DNA of 56,092 nt, taken from Diphasiastrum complanatum. Its lineage: Eukaryota; Streptophyta; Lycopodiopsida; Lycopodiales; Lycopodiaceae. Numbering within the stretch: the stretch's first letter is position 1; every line of letters starts with the position of its first letter. The position numbers and the translations under genes were made by a program. Below are positions 23,241 through 34,080 of the stretch, piece by piece. Where the stretch lies: the NCBI GenBank assembly GCA_029204225.1, contig MU833472.1, positions 1 to 56,092 of the forward strand, given 5' to 3'. Below the pieces are notes generated by a model, which was not told the origin of the DNA, made no database searches, and worked only from the letters and a program-made list of their open reading frames with translations.

Positions 23241-24076
23241 TGTCAGAAATGGTGAACTCCTACAACTTTGTCGTAGCACGAACAAGACACGAAGGTTGAA
23301 CAATTTGTGACAATCAACATGACCTTGACTCGAAGCACAAACGAGAACAATTCACGACAGTCAACGTGTCTTTGACTCGAAGCATGAATGATTCGCGAAT
23401 CAATCGTGAATCGCAAACACACCTCCAGGACCGCAAAGCCAAAAAAGGGACGCAAAATGAAAACTATGAAAAGAACGAAAGCAAATGGGAGATTACAAAA
23501 CAGACGAAGGAAAATCTTTCGCACTGCCAATTGGCAGCTCAACGGGCTTCATGCCCAGCTGAAACGAGTAGCAACGACACAGAATAACTAACTAGTTGAT
23601 TAGCATTAACTAGTGATGTGATTCTATGTTTAGCTATCTTGTAAACTCCACATAGTGGAGCTATAAACGATCCTCTCTGGATCATAATAAAGAAGTGAAT
23701 ACAGAGATCTGTAAGTGACAGAGAGAGACGTAGCGAATAGAGTAAGAAATAAAAGAAACCATAGCTGTGCATGAAAGTCTGCCAACAAGCAGAACACAAC
23801 GAAAGAGTAGAATGTCATTTCGCCAACGAGCGTCACATTGACGAATTTACTCTAAACTAAAACTAATAATTCAGTCACTCTATTTTCGTGCATCTTGTCT
23901 TGTGTTGTAGATCATGATTTCTAGAATAGAATATGTTCTGTGATGCGTAGTCGAGTGTCTGGCATCCTGTAAGGGCTTCCGCACAAAAGAAAATTAAAAG
24001 ACAGAAAATTGTTCGCGATAAAGAAGACGAAGTGAGGATGAACACGAATCAGTCCCACACACGCACTCCCATGACA
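23241..24076 (+). repeat. copia-3 3' LTR (836 bp), also acting as a 5' LTR
   Basis: TGTCAGAAATGG to ..CATGACA. It has a polypurine tract on its left and a primer-binding site on its right, so it is 3' LTR to the full unit and 5' LTR to the residual unit at 24077-24153. Confidence 0.93.
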
Positions 24077-24153
24077 TGGTATCAGAGCCAGGTTGTCACT
24101 ACTGATATCCCAGCAGTGATTCTTCCAGACAACATAATATGGCTACGACAATC
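24077..24153 (+). other. Residual primer-binding site and leader of a second copia-3 unit
   Basis: TGGTATCAGAGCC plus leader, matching 19173-19249 almost base for base, with the ATG again 62 nt after the LTR. The match ends exactly at GACAATC, after which gypsy-D sequence (CCACATAG) resumes. Confidence 0.93.
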
Positions 24154-24450
24154 CCACATAGTAGTAAGGTTTTTTCAGTCTTTCATGTAAGTCAGTTACA
24201 AAAAACCTTAGCCAGATCAGAAAATCTGGTAGGGGACAGTGTTCTAGTTCTCTCATTGGATCCTCAGCAATCTCCACATGAACCAGAGGAGATTCCTGAT
24301 AGTAGAGAGACGCAGGCTCGTCATACTTTATACCGAGAATATCTAGTCAAGTGGAAAGATCAGCTTGTTGAGAATGCCACTTGGGAAAGAGGCAACATCC
24401 TTCGCAATATTTTTTCAGACTTTGTCTTAGAGGACCAAGACAGTTCTTAA
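24139..24450 (+). CDS. Chimeric frame: copia gag start fused to gypsy chromodomain
   Basis: A 103-residue open frame. Its first five codons (MATTI) are the copia-3 gag start; from the sixth (PHSSKVFSVFHVSQLQ) it is the gypsy-D integrase tail. FHVSQLQK links integrase to the C-terminal chromodomain (YREYLVKWKDQLVENATWE, about residues 68-86), and the frame ends at the natural gypsy stop, 24448-24450. The chromodomain keeps the WK and W aromatic positions of the family. In chromoviruses this domain steers integration towards marked chromatin. The frame lies 62 nt downstream of an LTR carrying a TATA-like element, so it could be transcribed and translated; that is inference. The simpler view is an accidental in-frame joint. 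Confidence 0.6.
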   Translation: MATTIPHSSKVFSVFHVSQLQKTLARSENLVGDSVLVLSLDPQQSPHEPEEIPDSRETQARHTLYREYLVKWKDQLVENATWERGNILRNIFSDFVLEDQDSS

Positions 24451-24461
24451 GGAGGAGGGAG
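24449..24461 (+). other. gypsy-D polypurine tract
   Basis: AAGGAGGAGGGAG overlaps the chromodomain stop codon and directly precedes the LTR start TGTTATGAG. Confidence 0.85.
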
Positions 24462-24820
24462 TGTTATGAGCTCGTGACCAGTGCCGAACCCTAGAGAACA
24501 CAGATAGGTCAGATACCACAGTCAGGGTCATGTCCAGTATACACAACCAACAGGGCAAGACAATGTGAGTAGTGTGCCCCAACACGATCCATAGCCATGG
24601 TGGGCCTAACACAGTCTAGGGACCCTGTCTGCAAGATAGGCCCCCAGTTGGGTCCCGACGTGCAGTCGGCCACGTCAGTGCCACGTGGCCGACACTTGGC
24701 AGTTGCATGATATCAGTCCTCACACTGGGCTAGGATGGGCTTACTCTCTATATCAAGGAGTAGGCAAGGTTGGGTGGATCAGTTAGTGTTTTCCCTACTA
24801 TGGTGTTAGGATCTATTACA
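24462..24820 (+). repeat. gypsy-D 3' LTR (right end tentative)
   Basis: Begins TGTTATGAGCTCGTGACC after the polypurine tract. It contains a CCACGTGG palindrome (24681-24688) and a TATA-like CTCTATATCAAGG (near 24747). The proposed end ATCTATTACA is the first suitable ..CA downstream; with no 5' LTR in the window it cannot be confirmed. Confidence 0.55.
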
Positions 24821-26924
24821 CCCTCCCACTTTTAACCCTCCACTTGTTCCGCTTTTAATTTCTCCAAAACATTCATTCCAACTTATCCTATTTTTTTATC
24901 TTCTCTCTCTCCACCACCGCTTAGCAGAATACTGGTTGCATGGCTTGTATATGCATGTAGCTGAGTAACAAATCTGTCTCTCCCCACTGATAGGCTAGGA
25001 AATACTCATTGTAATATGAGAAAACGCTTTTGCTTGGAAACCGTTCTAATAAGAAGACCAAACTGTAAAGAACCGTAACCTACAGAAGTAACAAGAAGAA
25101 GAGTAAAAAAACCATGTTCACAGATTCAGAAGAATCTGTGAAAAGAGTTGATGTTTTTTGACAAGGATGAGCTCCAGAGAACTCGCACAGGGTACTGATG
25201 GATTTGGCACTGTGAAATCTGTATTCTTGGTGATGGGCAAGTTTATCTGAGGTGATTTGGTGCGTGATTGTTGATTGGTCCACTTTTTGGCCTTACAGAA
25301 ACTCGCACAAGGGATATTCAGAAAGTTGATGTTCTGTTCAGGTGTTGTGCAAGTGGCCGAGTTATGTTGGTAATGTTTGATGCAAAAAATCAGGAAAACT
25401 TAAAAATCTACTTAAAAAACACTTAAAAAACTAAACCAAGTGGCTTGGTTCTTCCCCCTACCCAAAATGAGATAGTATGGTAACTAGAATGGAAGAGGGT
25501 ACAATAAAACTGAAATGATGAATGGAAAGAAATGAGCAATAGAACGAATGGAAGAAAAAGAAAGAAAATCAATAGATAAAATGAATTGAGCAGTAACAAT
25601 GCCAATGTTGTTCTTTTAGTTCTTCTCTAGGTTCTACTATGGTGGTCTCCCATCTAGTAGAAGTTGTTCTTTTAGTTCTTCTCTAGGTTCTACTATGGTG
25701 GTCTCCCATCTAGTAGAAGTAGAAATGATCTAAAGGTCATTGTGTAGGGTGAGTATGGATAGGATCCACTCAAATCATTGTTCTATATAGGTTACCTAGA
25801 TAACTTCTAAGGCGGTCTCCCTACCAAAAGATGTAGCAAATTAGAAATGAAATGCTAAGTTCACTATGGCGGTCTCCCAACTAGTGATTTCCTACTTAAG
25901 AAGTAAAGCAATACTAATTAACTCCACAAAGGGAATGATAAGCAAGGTGAAAGAGAGAATAATCCCATAATCACATTCACCATAAAATATAAACCAATGG
26001 GAGAGCCTTGTGGGGCTCAAGCACCTACCACAAGGTATTCTATCATCAATGGGAACAAAAGTAAGCAAAGCAAGATGACACAAAAAGTGTCTCTATTAAT
26101 TCAATAGCTTGTACAAGTGTTGTTGAAGGCACTCATCCATTTCCATATATGGCAAAAGTGGTGGGCCTATGCTCTAACATGCTTATGGGACTAAGTCGAA
26201 GCTTAATGCTAATTAACTTGTGCACTTATAATAACTTAGAATCAAACCTAACTTGAACTTAGACTTTCTAAGTTGAACCATTACAAATGATTGTTTGCAA
26301 TAACTAAACTTAAATAGCAAAAGGTCTAAGTATAAAGTTTTCCTAACCTGAATTTACTTGTGGACTTACAAAACACATGCCACAATAAATTCCTATGTTG
26401 GGCTAACATAAGGGACAACAAGAATGCAGATCAAATGCCACATCATCAAATGCTTATCTTTTATTATAAATCTTTGATCTACCAAAACTTTCTTATTTGA
26501 ACTCTAATATTCCACATCATCAAATGCTTATCTTTTACTATAAATCTTTGATCTACCATAACTTTCTTATCTGAACTCTGATAGAGATGAGGTCAAGTGC
26601 AAAATTGATCTACCCTTTGCACAGAATATGATGGAATGTTCATATCTTGTTTATGATTCTATATAAAAAAAAAAAAAGCTTGCATTTTTATTTCATAATT
26701 GAGTTCTTTTTTATTTGCATTTTCAAATTTGAAAAAAAGCATAAAATCACAATTCAGACCCAACTTTAAGTTTTGTTTATTTTATTAGTTTAAGGGAAGA
26801 TGATTTGAATCTCTACAAGGTTAAGCCTTGTCTTCCAAACCCTTAATTTTACACAAAAGGGTGTTTAATAGAATATAGACATTTGCAACAAAGGCAAATA
26901 GAACTTATACAACATCATCAAATA
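24821..26924. other. AT-rich spacer with minor repeats
   Basis: No long frame, LTR end or transposase motif is recognised. It holds the 56-bp duplication (25607-25718). The short motif GG(T/C)GGTCTCCC recurs near 25640, 25696, 25812 and 25865. The word CATCAAATGCTTATCTTTTA repeats near 26446 and 26518. Confidence 0.45.
25607..25718. repeat. 56-bp direct tandem duplication
   Basis: Two adjacent copies of a unit running from GTTGTTCTTTTAG to CATCTAGTAGAA start at 25607 and 25663 and appear identical. It is a recent local duplication. Confidence 0.9.
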
Positions 26925-27400
26925 TCCATACATATCAGAATCACGTGAGAATAGACAAGTTCTCTTACCAAGAATGTAGATCCTCGCGTGATAGTGATAT
27001 TTCATCTCAGAAATTATCCGTACATATCAAAACCATGCGAGAATAGACAATTTCTCTTACCAAAAATGCAGATCCTCGCGTGATAGTGATATCCACCTCT
27101 TCAATTATCTGTACATATCAAAACCATGCGACGATAGAAAATTTCTTTTACAAAAAATGCAAATCCTTGCATGATAGCGATATCTCACCTCAACAATTGT
27201 CCATACATATCGAAACCACATGTGGATAGACAAGTTCTCTTACAAAAAATGTCAATCCTTGCGCGATAGCGATATTTCACCTTGGCATTTGTTTGTACAT
27301 ATTGGAACCACACAAGAATAGACAAGTACTCTTACCAAAAAAGTACATCCTCACGTGATAGGGATATCTCACCTCAGCAATTGTTTGTACATGTTAGTAC
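26925..27400. repeat. ~91-bp tandem array, five copies and a partial
   Basis: Units start near TCC(A/G)TACATATC at 26925, 27017, 27108, 27200, 27292 and 27384, spaced 91-92 bp. Each carries a GATAGACAA.TTCTCTTAC block, then ATCCT(C/T)GC and GTGATAG.GATAT. Copies differ at many bases, so the array is old. Confidence 0.9.
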
Positions 27401-27736
27401 CAAGAAAAAGTAAAATATGTGAGCTTGTTTTTGTTTGAAAATTTAGAGTACTCTCTATTGCTTGAATTTCATTTCACAATCCAACAAGGTGAAAAGATAA
27501 AATTATCACTTTAATAAATTAATATCAAAGGGATCATCTTACTCAACCAAGAAGCTGGAAACATCAGTACAATATCTACAACAATATTATTTATTAATCT
27601 AAGGGAGAGTAGAATAACAATAAACTTGAACTCTACGAAAAGCAATCAGCACTTGCAAGAACAAGACATATAGCATCAATAAAAAGCTGCAAAAGGAGCC
27701 CACATTGCTAAAACTTCCTCACAAGGCTCCTCAAGT

Positions 27737-27850
27737 CATTCCCAGGAAGAAGTCAAGGGTGTTGGCTCAATTGGTTATCTTGACATCCAAAGTTTCTTTG
27801 GTCTCAAGTTCGAGCCTTTCCTTGGAAACCAAGAAGCATTCCCAGGAAGA
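27737..27850 (+). mobile_element. tRNA-like (SINE-like) 86-bp insert with 14-bp direct repeats
   Basis: CATTCCCAGGAAGA occurs at 27737-27750 and again at 27837-27850, exactly 100 bp apart. The 86 bp between carry TGGCTCAATTGG, a full match to the RNA polymerase III box A pattern TRGYNNARNNGG, and about 35 bp later GTTCGAGCC, the core of box B. A long target duplication around a Pol III head is the signature of LINE-mobilised SINEs or retrotransposed tRNA-like RNA. The cloverleaf is imperfect, so it is not a tRNA gene. The insert is shorter than usual plant SINEs and has no obvious poly(A) tail. Confidence 0.55.
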
Positions 27851-29559
27851 CTCACAAGTATTCGACAAGCTGACATGCAATTTAGTGTGACAACATGTCT
27901 GGAGAAATCTAAAAGACTAGAGGTTCTATTTATGTAAAACTTCGATATACAAATATTGATCATGGACTTTAGGAGTTGTGTACTCCTTTACACATGAAAA
28001 TTTGGAGGACATTTTCTCCCGCTTGTGGCACGTGCTTTGTTTCTTGGCAGTGTGCTTTGTTTCATGCACATTGTTAATATGCTTCAAAAAATGAGCCAGC
28101 CACACAACTTAGATAGTCGGCAGCACTAGAAACTAAGAAAATGAGATAAAATTCCGGTCATTTTATCATTCTCTCTATAATATTCTCTTACTAAGGCATG
28201 ATTTCTTATATGGCTTTTTTGGAATTGAACACTCCTCTAATGTCGTACAAAATTGGTTGATTCCAATGATAGACTAAGCATAGAGCAGAGTATGTCATAC
28301 ACTGACAATTGTATCTTGAGCTTGCTTTGAGTATTTTGCAATGTACAAAAAAGTGCTCTCTTGTTGGAACAAAAATAGGCAATAGAGAAATCCAATGACA
28401 AGAGCTTGGGTATTGTTTGAAAAATCACCTTTCACATATTGCGTCTGTGGTAAATTACTATTGCAATGAGTTTAATATACCGACTTCATCGGAATCCATC
28501 TCAACTTCTTATTAGATAATGTTCTTACAATGTAAGATCAAGGTAGTAGATTGATTTGAAAATAAATATTCAAAAAAACTCACATGACATAGCATACATG
28601 AGAACTACAAATTTTTAACATCACCATAGAGAAAGTTTGTTATGTACAATTGACATTAGTTGATTTGTATGCACCAATGTATCTATACTATCATATGTGC
28701 ATAGTATTTACAAGTACAGTTTTAAAGGTAAGCTTGTTCCGTTCGTTGCCTGTGTGTGGTATGTGTTGTGCAATTATATATAAAATCAATGATATTCATA
28801 ACAAGTTGTTTTTGTTTAAAACAACTTTTGTAACTTGCATTCATTCTTCTCACCAAAAAAAATGTCTAGACTCTACATTTTGCCTACTTAGTGAGTGAAT
28901 CAAACTACATATAAAATAGTCACAAAGTACACTCTCCTTTTCAACTTGTCCATATTAGTGAAGCAATTCTACATTGTAAATTTCAGTGTTCCACCTATTA
29001 CTTACAAGTGTAGAACAATCTTGTGGAAGATGCAATTATTGAAGGCAAATAGGTGGCTATGGATCAATTTGAAACATACAGAACTAGTAGACCATCATGC
29101 TAAAAAATAAATTACAATGTTGGAGTTTCTTTGCAAAGAAAAAAAAATTGTGAGGCACCTAAAGAAAAAACATGATTGTGTTGTCCATGGATTTTTGTTC
29201 AACTTGTAATATATTAGAATCTAGGTAAATAAAGAAAAACAAGAGCAAGAGAACTTTGTCCATCCATTTACTTCTTGGCACCATTGTTGTTGGCATTATA
29301 GGCACATTGCCAGGCATTATGGAGCTCATTCTAGACCATGGCTCATACATTCTAGTGATGTCATTTCCAATCTAGAAAGTAATTTGAAATTGGTCACAAA
29401 ATATCAATGCTCTACAATCCAAGAGCAAATGAACTAGTAGAAGCTAATTTTATCTTAAAAAATTAAGGGCATTTTGACAAAATACGTACAAAATGAAAGT
29501 TGTTCTTGGATAAATACGTTATGCATACCTTGTGGGTATATCAAATTAGATGTGAATTA
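27851..29559. other. AT-rich spacer, nothing recognised
   Basis: About 1.7 kb with only short frames of less than 85 residues that match nothing I know. No repeats or element ends are seen until the copia-H LTR. Confidence 0.45.
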
Positions 29560-30352
29560 TGTTGAATCCAGCAGGTTCACACGTGTGGAAAAACCAATTC
29601 CTAGTTTGAATGATCTTAATAAGCTTTGTGTTTAGCACATAAATTGATTCTAGATTGAATATCAAGATCTAGTTCAAGAATTTATGACTAAAACACAATC
29701 TAGCATACTAGTAATCAAAGAATGGTTACTTTCACAATCAATGAGGATAGTACAAAGAAAGTAATGCATTAGCATAAGCTCCTCCTCGAGTTAGAGAGAG
29801 AGTGCAAAATTCAAGTATACAAGGCAATATATCCAAATTGACAAGAAATGGCTTCAATGCTTGGTTCATCATCAAAGATTGTGAGAGAACTCACATACAT
29901 TTATGGTGGATGGAATAGCTCGTGGTAGAGCTAGCATCTACCTACTTTCTTCCACATCTAAAAGTGAAAACTAACAAACTAGTGACATTTGTCACTCACT
30001 TTACATGCGTTCCTATCTACCTACTATTACCAAGTGGCAATTTCTAAACTAGAATCGTCCAAATCACTATGCATGTGTCCTTTACACTTTCTGAATGCTT
30101 TGCATGTCACTTAGGAACACTCACAATCTTTGCATGTGATATGACTCGAGTTTCTACAAGCTCATATTTGGCATTTCTATGCCTTAAATCTGTATGCATG
30201 TTGTATTTGACTAACTAGACTTCATATAACCCATGTAGCTCGAGTTTCCTTTAGGCCAAATTTGGCATTTCCAATTTGAAACATTAAATACATGTAGAAA
30301 AAACTTCATTAAAACCAAAAGTCAAGATAGACAATTTTTTCATTTTTCAACA
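29560..30352 (-). repeat. copia-H 3' LTR (793 bp)
   Basis: On the minus strand it runs TGTTGAAAAATG..GGATTCAACA, with 7-bp inverted ends (TGTTGAA/TTCAACA). It aligns in inverted orientation with the copia-F LTR at 10949-11591. CACACGTGTG lies at 29578-29587 near its inner end. The outer flank is aatta, but with no second LTR the duplication cannot be tested. Confidence 0.85.
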
Positions 30353-30360
30353 CTCCTTCT
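30353..30360 (-). other. copia-H polypurine tract
   Basis: The minus strand reads AGAAGGAG next to the LTR start TGTTGAAA. Confidence 0.75.
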
Positions 30361-30370
30361 ATAAAGTAAT

Positions 30371-30652
30371 CTATGTTGACTTGAACATGGATCTTGGAAT
30401 TAATCCAAGATTGGCTCTATGCTTGATGAAGGAATTTTTGCTCAAAGGTTTGGTGAGCAAATCTGCAATACATGATGATGTGTCAATGTGCTCCAAATAG
30501 ATTTCTCCTCCAATTAGCTTTTCTCTCACAAAGTGATGTGCAACTTTGATGTGTTTGCTCCTTGCATGAAATATTGGGTTGTTGGCAAGGACTTGTGCTG
30601 AAATATTGTCACACATGATCAATGGTGTTGAGATATTGGAAAGTCTATCTAA
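30371..30652 (-). pseudogene. copia-H RNase H C-terminal fragment
   Basis: The end of a copia polyprotein: LDRLSNISTP, MCDNISAQ (third catalytic Asp of RNase H), FHARSKHIKVAHHFVRE, IADLLTKPL and a normal stop at 30371. It is open over the preserved length but cut off upstream at 30652/30653, where the copia-G LTR starts in the opposite direction. Nothing upstream of this RNase H scrap survives, so the insertion is dead. Confidence 0.9.
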
Positions 30653-31237
30653 TGTTGTAAGTAGGGGTCCTTAAAATGCCAAAGATGAATTGAGCTCTTT
30701 TGGCTTAGTAAAGACTCATCTTAGAATAAAATATTCAAGGTAGGTCGAAGTAGAAATTCGAGCTACCATAGGAATTGCCATTTGTACTTTGCATGCCACA
30801 TTTAATGCATGAAAATACTAGGTGGCACAATTAGACATATTGAGGTGGCTTGAATAAGTCTAGATAGCTTGAGAGGTGGATTCATAACTCCAATTCAACT
30901 CAAAGTAGAAGGAGAGTCCATGGATATATATATATGTGATGTACTCTCATTGAGCAGATGATGATTTTTGTGTGTAATGCAAATTTGGAGACTAAGCTCT
31001 TTGTGCCCTCTCTCTCTACTCGAGTTTGTACATTCATATTTTCTCTCTAGCCGAGTTGAGGCATTTATTGTACTTAGTTTCATATTTTGTTGATAGATCT
31101 TGCTTGTAACACAATAGTATTTCTTGTATGATCAACTTTTCTATTGTCAATCAATGCTAGTTTGATCTTTATGGTATTATTGGGCTTAGGAAATCAAAAG
31201 TACATGTGTAGGGCATCCCACACGTGTGAATTCATCA
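30653..31237 (+). repeat. copia-G 5' LTR (585 bp)
   Basis: TGTTGTAAGTAGG to ..GTGTGAATTCATCA, followed immediately by the primer-binding site. It carries CACACGTGTG at 31219-31228, ten bases from its end, and an alternating AT stretch at 30924-30936 that is the probable TATA. Confidence 0.85.
30924..30936 (+). promoter_or_regulatory. copia-G LTR TATA-like run
   Basis: ATATATATATATG about 310 bp before the LTR end, followed by GTGATGTACTCTC. Its place in the LTR resembles the TATA of copia-2 (TATATATAGG). Confidence 0.5.
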
Positions 31238-31250
31238 TGGTATCAGAGCC
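31238..31250 (+). other. copia-G primer-binding site (initiator tRNA-Met)
   Basis: TGGTATCAGAGCC directly after the LTR end ATCA. Confidence 0.95.
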
Positions 31251-31998
31251 TACGTAAGATCTACAAGCAAATCTAATCAAAAAGTTTGCAAATTTGATTA
31301 GATTTCAAGCTAGAAATTGTCTAGATTCTACTTTCTAGCTATTTGCAGTTTTCTGGTGATGTTGAGTCTCAAACCACTTTGATCAGTCCAGATCAGGTAC
31401 TGTACGGAATTTCAGGTACATGCACGTGTGAAATCCGCCCATTTTCAGTTTGGTGGTTCTCTCTCACCTTAGATCCAAATTTCATGCAATTTGGCCCACT
31501 AGAAAGCTAGAAATGGTAGAATTTGATGCAATTTGAATCATGAGAGTTGGATAAGCCAATCAAAAGTTATAAGCTTTTGAATAGGTGTAGGTAGGGCGCC
31601 TAGACCTGTGGCAAATCTTGAGTACATGTCATTTATTGCTTGAATGATCACAAAAATCACCCAGAAGTTGACCAATCTCATCTATATGTGATTTAGACAA
31701 AATTTAGAGGATCTAGGCAAATTGTTTCATACAAATAGATTGTATTTGAGGCAATTTGACATTTTTTGGAGTATTTCACACGTGTTAAATTTAGAGAACC
31801 ATAACTTTTGCCATACTTCATCTTTTTTTATGATTCAAATCTTGTTTTAGAGAGATTGTCAAACTAGTGAGATAGGCTATCTCACAGTTTTTTTGCTTAG
31901 TCTTAGATAGGATTTTTTTGCCCTTGATTGGTTCCTATAGTGAGAAGATAAGCAAAAAAAAAATTTCATCCATCTTTTTTTTATTTCCAACATTCTTT
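31251..31998 (+). other. copia-G 5' leader
   Basis: A 748-bp leader without a long frame. It has two further ACGTGT motifs (GCACGTGTGAAA near 31424; CACACGTGTT 31777-31786). An upstream in-frame ATG at 31918 could extend gag, but the family start is MASMG at 31999. Confidence 0.6.
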
Positions 31999-32197
31999 AT
32001 GGCTTCAATGGGTGCCTTTCTATTAGAAGCAAGTGAAAGATTGTCAACCTCCAATTACTCAATTTGGAAGGTTAGGATGGAATCTGTCTTAATTCTACAA
32101 GATGTGATGGATATTGTACTTGGTATTGAAGAAGAACTACAAATTTCTCAAGAAATTCCAAAGTACAAAAAGAGAGCTAGGATGGCTCTACATTACC
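31999..32197 (+). pseudogene. copia-G gag N-terminal fragment
   Basis: ATG at 31999 opens MASMGAFLLEASERL, then NYSIWKVRMES, LQDVMDIVLGIEE and KKRARMALH. The same gag family occurs in copia-1, copia-2 and copia-F. Similarity ends one or two codons after MALH, so about 66 residues remain. The frame runs on to 32277 into unrelated sequence. Confidence 0.88.
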
Positions 32198-32843
32198 TCC
32201 ATGCAATTGTCATCTTTCCCAAGCAAAGTTTTTTAACATCTATGATCTTGGCTTCTACTTGTTTGTTCCATACATAGTTGTATAATCAACTATTAAGATC
32301 ATGGAGTTTGATTAGCCTGTTAAAAGTGTCTTTTGATTAGCTTCAGTGCCCCAAATTGTCTACACATAGTTTGATTAGTGGTTATGCGACCATAGGCGAC
32401 TTCTGACATCACAACCCCAGAATTGTCTACATCAGTGTTGATGATGGCCTTGGCAAGTTAGGCACATCATTTAGTGTTAGGTATTGCATTGCCTAGAAAT
32501 CTCTCTAGCTATTGGAAATTCAACTCCAATAGGTTCTTGTGCAAGTACACCCACTTAGATTCCTGTGCTTAATCATTTATGACATTCAAGTCTCTAATTT
32601 TTATCAACCCTTGGCAAGACTGTGTTCAAGTTGGTCAAATAATCTCACTGGAGAATTCAATGTCAAACAATATGATAATTTAGTTCTTTGGCCTTGACAT
32701 AGCTTGCAAAGCATTTCTACTATGTATTTATGGAATGCATTATATTTAGTCAGGCACGAAAAAAAAAAAACTATGCATAAAATTTTCCTTGTGTATGGGT
32801 GGCATTGGAAGAGAGAAAGTGTAGAAGAAAGAGCTTTTGGAAT
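32198..32843. other. Unrecognised spacer
   Basis: About 650 bp right of the copia-G break. It has no frame above about 60 residues with a recognisable motif and no LTR ends. Confidence 0.4.
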
Positions 32844-33599
<756 letters not shown>

Positions 33600-34080
33600 T
33601 GAGGTGCAAATGGCATCAAGGTGATGGCATTTATGGACGCCGTCGTCTGGTTTCAAATGAGATGGGATGTGCCGATTCGTTAGATCTTGAATCTGGAACC
33701 TCCGGTCGAGATTTAATAGGTACTTCGGTCGCTCCAGTTGAGTTTTGATAGAAGCGCTTTGGTTGAGATTTGATGAGTGCCTCGGTTGAGACCTAACACG
33801 TGCTTTGATTGAGATCCAATAGGTGCTTGAGTCGAGATTCAACAGGACGTTGTGCTCCGGTTGAGACCTGAACGAACTCGTCGGTTGAGATCTGAGAGAA
33901 ACCCGTCGGTTGAGATTTGACAGGACTCCGTCGGTTGAGATTTGACGGGAGTCTTGTATGGAACTGTGTGATGCAAGTAAAGAACTTCAAGGGAGAAAAT
34001 ATGATTGTGGCTCAGAGTAGAAGTTTGTATGGGAAAGGTGTATCTCAATGAATGTTTGTATGTTTTATTTGACATACCAA
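33600..34080 (-). repeat. Leader-type minisatellite of a gypsy element
   Basis: The core (C/T)GGTTGAGATTTGA with 10-20 bp spacers recurs from about 33690 to 33950, often with CGTCGGTTGAG. The same core fills the leaders of gypsy-A (41530-41700) and gypsy-B (54485-54850). The flank at 33960-34075 also resembles the gypsy-A segment just downstream of its primer-binding site (ACAAACATT and TTGAAGT words on the minus strand). It is probably the leader of a third related element, with its primer-binding site and LTR missing. Confidence 0.65.

Larger units (their letters stand above)
18343..24153 (+). mobile_element. copia-3: Ty1/copia nested in gypsy-D, with extra PBS/leader
   Basis: The element runs 5' LTR (18343-19172), primer-binding site, gag-pol with stops, polypurine tract, 3' LTR (23241-24076). 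Unusually, the second LTR is followed by a second primer-binding site plus 62 nt of leader and the first five gag codons (24077-24153), as though a further tandem unit had been deleted almost completely. The five bases before the 5' LTR (actag) are not repeated at 24149-24158, so no target duplication remains. The LTRs differ at many sites, largely CG to TG or CA, so this is older than copia-1 and copia-2. Confidence 0.92.
16601..24820 (+). mobile_element. gypsy-D: chromodomain Ty3/gypsy, 5'-truncated and split
   Basis: A plus-strand element keeping RNase H, integrase, chromodomain, polypurine tract and the start of its 3' LTR. The 5' LTR, gag, protease and RT are missing left of 16601. Copia-3 interrupts it between 18342 and 24154, inside the integrase C-terminal region. 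HPGIHKTY, GPF and a C-terminal YREYLVKWKD chromodomain place it among plant chromoviruses. The right limit is a tentative LTR end. Confidence 0.88.
30653..32197 (+). mobile_element. copia-G: 5' end of a Ty1/copia element
   Basis: LTR (30653-31237), primer-binding site, leader and the first 66 codons of gag, then loss of similarity near 32197. It sits head-on against copia-H, whose coding sequence stops where this LTR starts, as if G inserted into H and the distal parts of both were later deleted. Confidence 0.82.

Noticed and set aside
26925-27400. CRISPR array
   Set aside because: The 91-bp units are contiguous, with no unique spacers between short identical repeats, and the context is plant nuclear DNA.
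27751-27836. A functional tRNA gene
   Set aside because: Box A and box B are present but the D and T stems do not pair properly and no anticodon arm is evident.
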